The position numbers and the translations under genes were made by a program. The notes beneath the pieces are model-generated. The model made no database searches and was not told where the DNA came from. It worked only from the letters and a program-made list of their open reading frames with translations. DNA of 64,000 nucleotides from Paenirhodobacter populi (GTDB taxonomy: Bacteria > Pseudomonadota > Alphaproteobacteria > Rhodobacterales > Rhodobacteraceae): contig NZ_SAUZ01000013.1 of the NCBI RefSeq assembly GCF_004022215.1, positions 93,780-157,779 on the forward strand, given 5' to 3'. Positions 61,731-64,000 of the stretch are shown here, one piece after another; within the stretch, counting starts at the first letter, position 1; each line of letters opens with the position of its first letter.

Positions 61731-61762
61731 CGGGCAGGCGGCCCTGCCTTCGGCCCCCGTCT

Positions 61763-62233
61763 TCAGGCGTAGACCACCTTGATGATCTCGTAGCTGCGCA
61801 CGCCGCCGGGGGTGCGGACCTCGACGCTGTCGCCTTCGTCCTTGCCGATCAGGGCGCGGGCGATCGGCGATTTCAGGTTCAGCAGGCCGCGTTCCAGATC
61901 GGCCTCGGTCTCGCCGACGATCTGGTAGGTGCGTTCCTCGTCGGTATCCTCGTCGACGATGGTCACCGTGGCGCCGAACTTGATCGAGCCCGACAGCCGG
62001 GACGGGTCGATCACCTCGGCAAGGCCGAGGATCGACTCGATCTCCTTGATCCGGCCCTCGACGAAGCTCTGCTTTTCGCGGGCGGCGTGGTATTCTGCGT
62101 TTTCCGACAGGTCACCATGTTCACGCGCTTCCGCGATCGCCTTGATGACCATCGGGCGCTCGACGCTCTTGAGCGTCTTCAGTTCTCCATCAAGCGCGTC
62201 GAATCCGGCGCGCGTCATCGGTATCTTTTCCAT
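61763..62233 (-). CDS. greA: Transcription elongation factor GreA
   Basis: A 156-residue factor that enters the RNA polymerase secondary channel and stimulates transcript cleavage. N-terminal coiled coil ([21 protein letters not shown] ... [16 protein letters not shown], with the acidic tip DLSENAEY) and C-terminal FKBP-like domain ([29 protein letters not shown]). ATG 62233 gives the standard length; the upstream extension is unrelated. Divergent from the ETF-QO gene. Confidence 0.96.
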   Translation of the reverse strand: MEKIPMTRAGFDALDGELKTLKSVERPMVIKAIAEAREHGDLSENAEYHAAREKQSFVEGRIKEIESILGLAEVIDPSRLSGSIKFGATVTIVDEDTDEERTYQIVGETEADLERGLLNLKSPIARALIGKDEGDSVEVRTPGGVRSYEIIKVVYA

Positions 62234-62419
62234 GGTGCCCTTGGTCCGGCTTTCTGTTCCTGGATCAAAGAGTGTAAATCTGTCCTCCCCCCCCGAAGTC
62301 AAGAGGCGCGGTGGATTTTGCCCGCATCGCGCGCCGGGCCGCGATCGGGGGGCGGAATGTCGCTGCGGGGCAGAAATCCCCGTCCCCGCCTGTTAGATGC
62401 CGGGGTCGTCGCGTCACAA

Positions 62420-62448
62420 TTGCCTCATTCCCTCAGGTAAGTTAGCAA
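62420..62448 (+). promoter_or_regulatory. Possible promoter of the ETF-QO gene
   Basis: TTGCCT at 62420-62425 and TAGCAA at 62443-62448 with 17-nt spacing, about 44 nt before the start codon. Only partial agreement with the consensus. The remaining part of the 258-bp divergent region shows a GCGGGG/CCCCG stem near 62360 but no clear operator. Confidence 0.3.
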
Positions 62449-62491
62449 CGGCACAGGGAAAGCGGATGCCAAGCCGAAAGGGGCCAAGCGG

Positions 62492-64000
62492 ATGAGCGAG
62501 CCAGCGATTGATCGTGAGTCGATGGATTATGATGTCGTGATCGTGGGGGGTGGTCCTTCGGGGTTGTCCGCGGCGATCCGGCTGAAGCAGATCGACCCGG
62601 ATCTGGGCGTGGTGGTGCTGGAGAAGGGCTCCGAGATCGGGGCGCATATCCTGTCTGGGGCGGTGCTGGATCCGGTGGGGCTGGACCGGCTGATCCCGGA
62701 CTGGCGCGAACGGGGCGCGCCGGTCACGACCGGGGTCACGGAGGACAGCTTCCTGTTCCTGACCGAGACCGGGCAGATGCGGATTCCGAACTGGCCGATG
62801 CCGCGGTTCATGTCGAACCACGGGAAATACATCGTCTCGATGGGCAATGTCTGCCGCTGGCTGGCGGAGCGGGCCGAGGAGCTGGGGGTGGAGATCTTCC
62901 CCGGCATGGCGTGCTCGGAACTGGTGTTCGAGGGCGACCGTGTCGCGGGCGTCGTCGCCGGCGAATTCGGCCGCGAGGCCGATGGCACGCCCGGGCCGAA
63001 CTACGAGCCGGGGATGGAGCTGCGCGGCAAATACGTGTTTCTGGCCGAGGGGGTGCGGGGGTCGCTGTCGAAGGTGGCGATGGCGAAATACGACCTCTCG
63101 GCCGGGCATGATCCGCAGAAATTCGGCCTTGGCATGAAGGAGATCTGGGAAATCGACCCGGCGAAGCACAGGCTGGGCACGGTGGTGCATACGATGGGCT
63201 GGCCGCTCGGCAATAACGCGGGCGGTGGGTCGTTCATCTATCACGCGGAAAATAACCAGATCTTCATAGGTTTCGTGGTTCATCTGAATTATGCGAATCC
63301 CTATCTGTATCCCTACATGGAGTTTCAGCGTTTCAAGCAGCATCCGGCGGTCAGGCCGCTGCTGGAGGGCGGCAAGCGCGTGGCCTATGGCGCGCGGGCG
63401 ATTTCCGAGGGCGGTTGGCAGTCGATCCCGAAGCTGACCTTTCCGGGGGGCGCACTGCTCGGCTGTTCGGCCGGGCTGGTGAACGTGCCGCGGATCAAGG
63501 GCAACCACAACGCCATGCTGTCGGGCATCGCGGCGGCCGAGGCGGCGGCGGCGGCGATCGCGGCCGGGCGCGCGGGCGACGAGTTGGTGGAATATGAGGC
63601 CGACCTGCGATCCGGCCCGATCGCGGAGGACCTGAAGAAGGTGCGCAACGTCAAGCCGATGTGGTCGCGGTGGGGGATGGCGGCCTCGACGGTGCTGGGC
63701 GGCTTCGACATGTGGACGAACGACCTGTTCGGGCTGTCGCTCTTCGGCACGCTGAGCCATGGCAAGACGGATGCGGCGGCGACCGGCAAGGCCCGCGATT
63801 TCAAGCCGATCGACTATCCGAAACCGGACGGGGTGATCAGCTTCGACCGGCTGACCAACGTGGCCTTCAGCTTCACCAACCACGAGGAATCGCAGCCCTG
63901 CCACCTGAAGCTGAAGGATCCGACGATTCCGATCCGGGTGAACCTGCCCGACTACGCCGAGCCCGCGCAACGCTACTGCCCCGCCGGCGTCTACGAGGTG
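62492..64000 (+). CDS. Electron transfer flavoprotein-ubiquinone oxidoreductase (3' end outside window)
   Basis: The first 503 codons of a membrane-associated flavoprotein that passes electrons from ETF to ubiquinone. The FAD motif VVIVGGGPSGLSAAIRL is at about residues 14-30. Further family segments are GAHILSGAVLDP, MSNHGKYIVSMGNVCRWL, GGGSFIYHAENNQIFIGFVVH and LLGCSAGLVNVPRIKGNHNAM, and the iron-sulfur region has begun (SQPCHLKL, YCPAGVYEV). Full length is usually about 550, so some 45-50 residues are missing past the window end. No stop is in the window, so simple ORF tools miss it. Divergent from greA. Confidence 0.93.
   Translation, partial: MSEPAIDRESMDYDVVIVGGGPSGLSAAIRLKQIDPDLGVVVLEKGSEIGAHILSGAVLDPVGLDRLIPDWRERGAPVTTGVTEDSFLFLTETGQMRIPNWPMPRFMSNHGKYIVSMGNVCRWLAERAEELGVEIFPGMACSELVFEGDRVAGVVAGEFGREADGTPGPNYEPGMELRGKYVFLAEGVRGSLSKVAMAKYDLSAGHDPQKFGLGMKEIWEIDPAKHRLGTVVHTMGWPLGNNAGGGSFIYHAENNQIFIGFVVHLNYANPYLYPYMEFQRFKQHPAVRPLLEGGKRVAYGARAISEGGWQSIPKLTFPGGALLGCSAGLVNVPRIKGNHNAMLSGIAAAEAAAAAIAAGRAGDELVEYEADLRSGPIAEDLKKVRNVKPMWSRWGMAASTVLGGFDMWTNDLFGLSLFGTLSHGKTDAAATGKARDFKPIDYPKPDGVISFDRLTNVAFSFTNHEESQPCHLKLKDPTIPIRVNLPDYAEPAQRYCPAGVYEV

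Noticed and set aside
1..64000. Prophage, integrative element, CRISPR or defence island
   Set aside because: No integrase, transposase, capsid, cas, restriction or toxin-antitoxin genes are visible; gene content and codon use are uniform and mostly core metabolism.

Overview
The window is a high-GC (estimated by eye in the mid-to-upper 60s percent), densely packed chromosomal segment of an alphaproteobacterium. It is most likely a member of the Rhodobacteraceae (Rhodobacter/Paracoccus-like). The evidence is the opgG-opgI-opgH-opgC glucan operon known from Rhodobacter sphaeroides, a MipZ-type division-site ATPase, an ffh-GNAT-chorismate mutase-rpsP-rimM-trmD-rplS-rpmE cluster, class II (alphaproteobacterial/plant-type) GshA and GTG/TTG starts in GC-rich codon context. 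I see no tRNA, rRNA, CRISPR array, insertion sequence, integrase or phage gene; this is core chromosome with a few accessory insertions.

Layout. 0-6 kb: AI-2E-family permease, divergent from a yhiI-rbbA-yhhJ-like ABC exporter operon with a palindromic operator in its promoter. 6-12 kb: pepT, tex, aroQ and a glutamine-synthetase-family gene. 12-17.5 kb: osmoregulated periplasmic glucan operon. 17.5-19.2 kb: divergent lysR/azoR. 19.2-25.2 kb: translation/SRP cluster, with a strongly structured ffh leader and a sulfotransferase-like gene lodged between rimM and trmD. 25.2-33.2 kb: a peroxiredoxin-fold/2OG-Fe(II) oxygenase fusion, mipZ, dapA, a lytic transglycosylase, a DMT permease and a split MnmC pair (mnmD plus a divergent FAD oxidase). 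33.3-41 kb: moaE-moaD-pgsA, a lysine-aminomutase-like radical SAM gene, an acyltransferase, uvrC, a pteridine-reductase-like SDR, a 59-residue zinc-ribbon membrane protein missed by simple ORF calling, and an S49 peptidase. 41-48 kb: fdhD, a coiled-coil membrane protein, an OmpA-family protein, ubiA, rsmE and gshA. 48-53.4 kb: DUF805 protein, plsY, a catalytically dead dihydroorotase homologue (PyrX type), a PH-like membrane protein, pyrB and a family-4 UDG without its iron-sulfur cysteines. 53.4-64 kb: DsbD-N-like protein, yqgE, Sua5, a DmdC-like acyl-CoA dehydrogenase, a lipoprotein, azlCD, GNAT, a membrane protein, greA, and an ETF-ubiquinone oxidoreductase cut by the window end.

The most unusual signal is not a gene. 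An extragenic element of about 60 bp occurs eleven times. It has a G5C/GC5 hairpin, then a second hairpin whose sequence changes from copy to copy while its pairing is kept, then the constant tail CCCCCGGGATATTT. All eleven copies lie just downstream of a gene end and in the same orientation as that gene, so they look like a dispersed family of structured mRNA 3' ends.

How the genes work together: molybdenum-enzyme maturation appears twice (moaDE, fdhD). Acyl-CoA oxidation and ETF-QO share an electron route to ubiquinone, whose synthesis uses UbiA. Envelope functions dominate otherwise: glucans, phospholipid synthesis by pgsA and plsY, murein turnover, OmpA, and DAP supply for murein and lysine.
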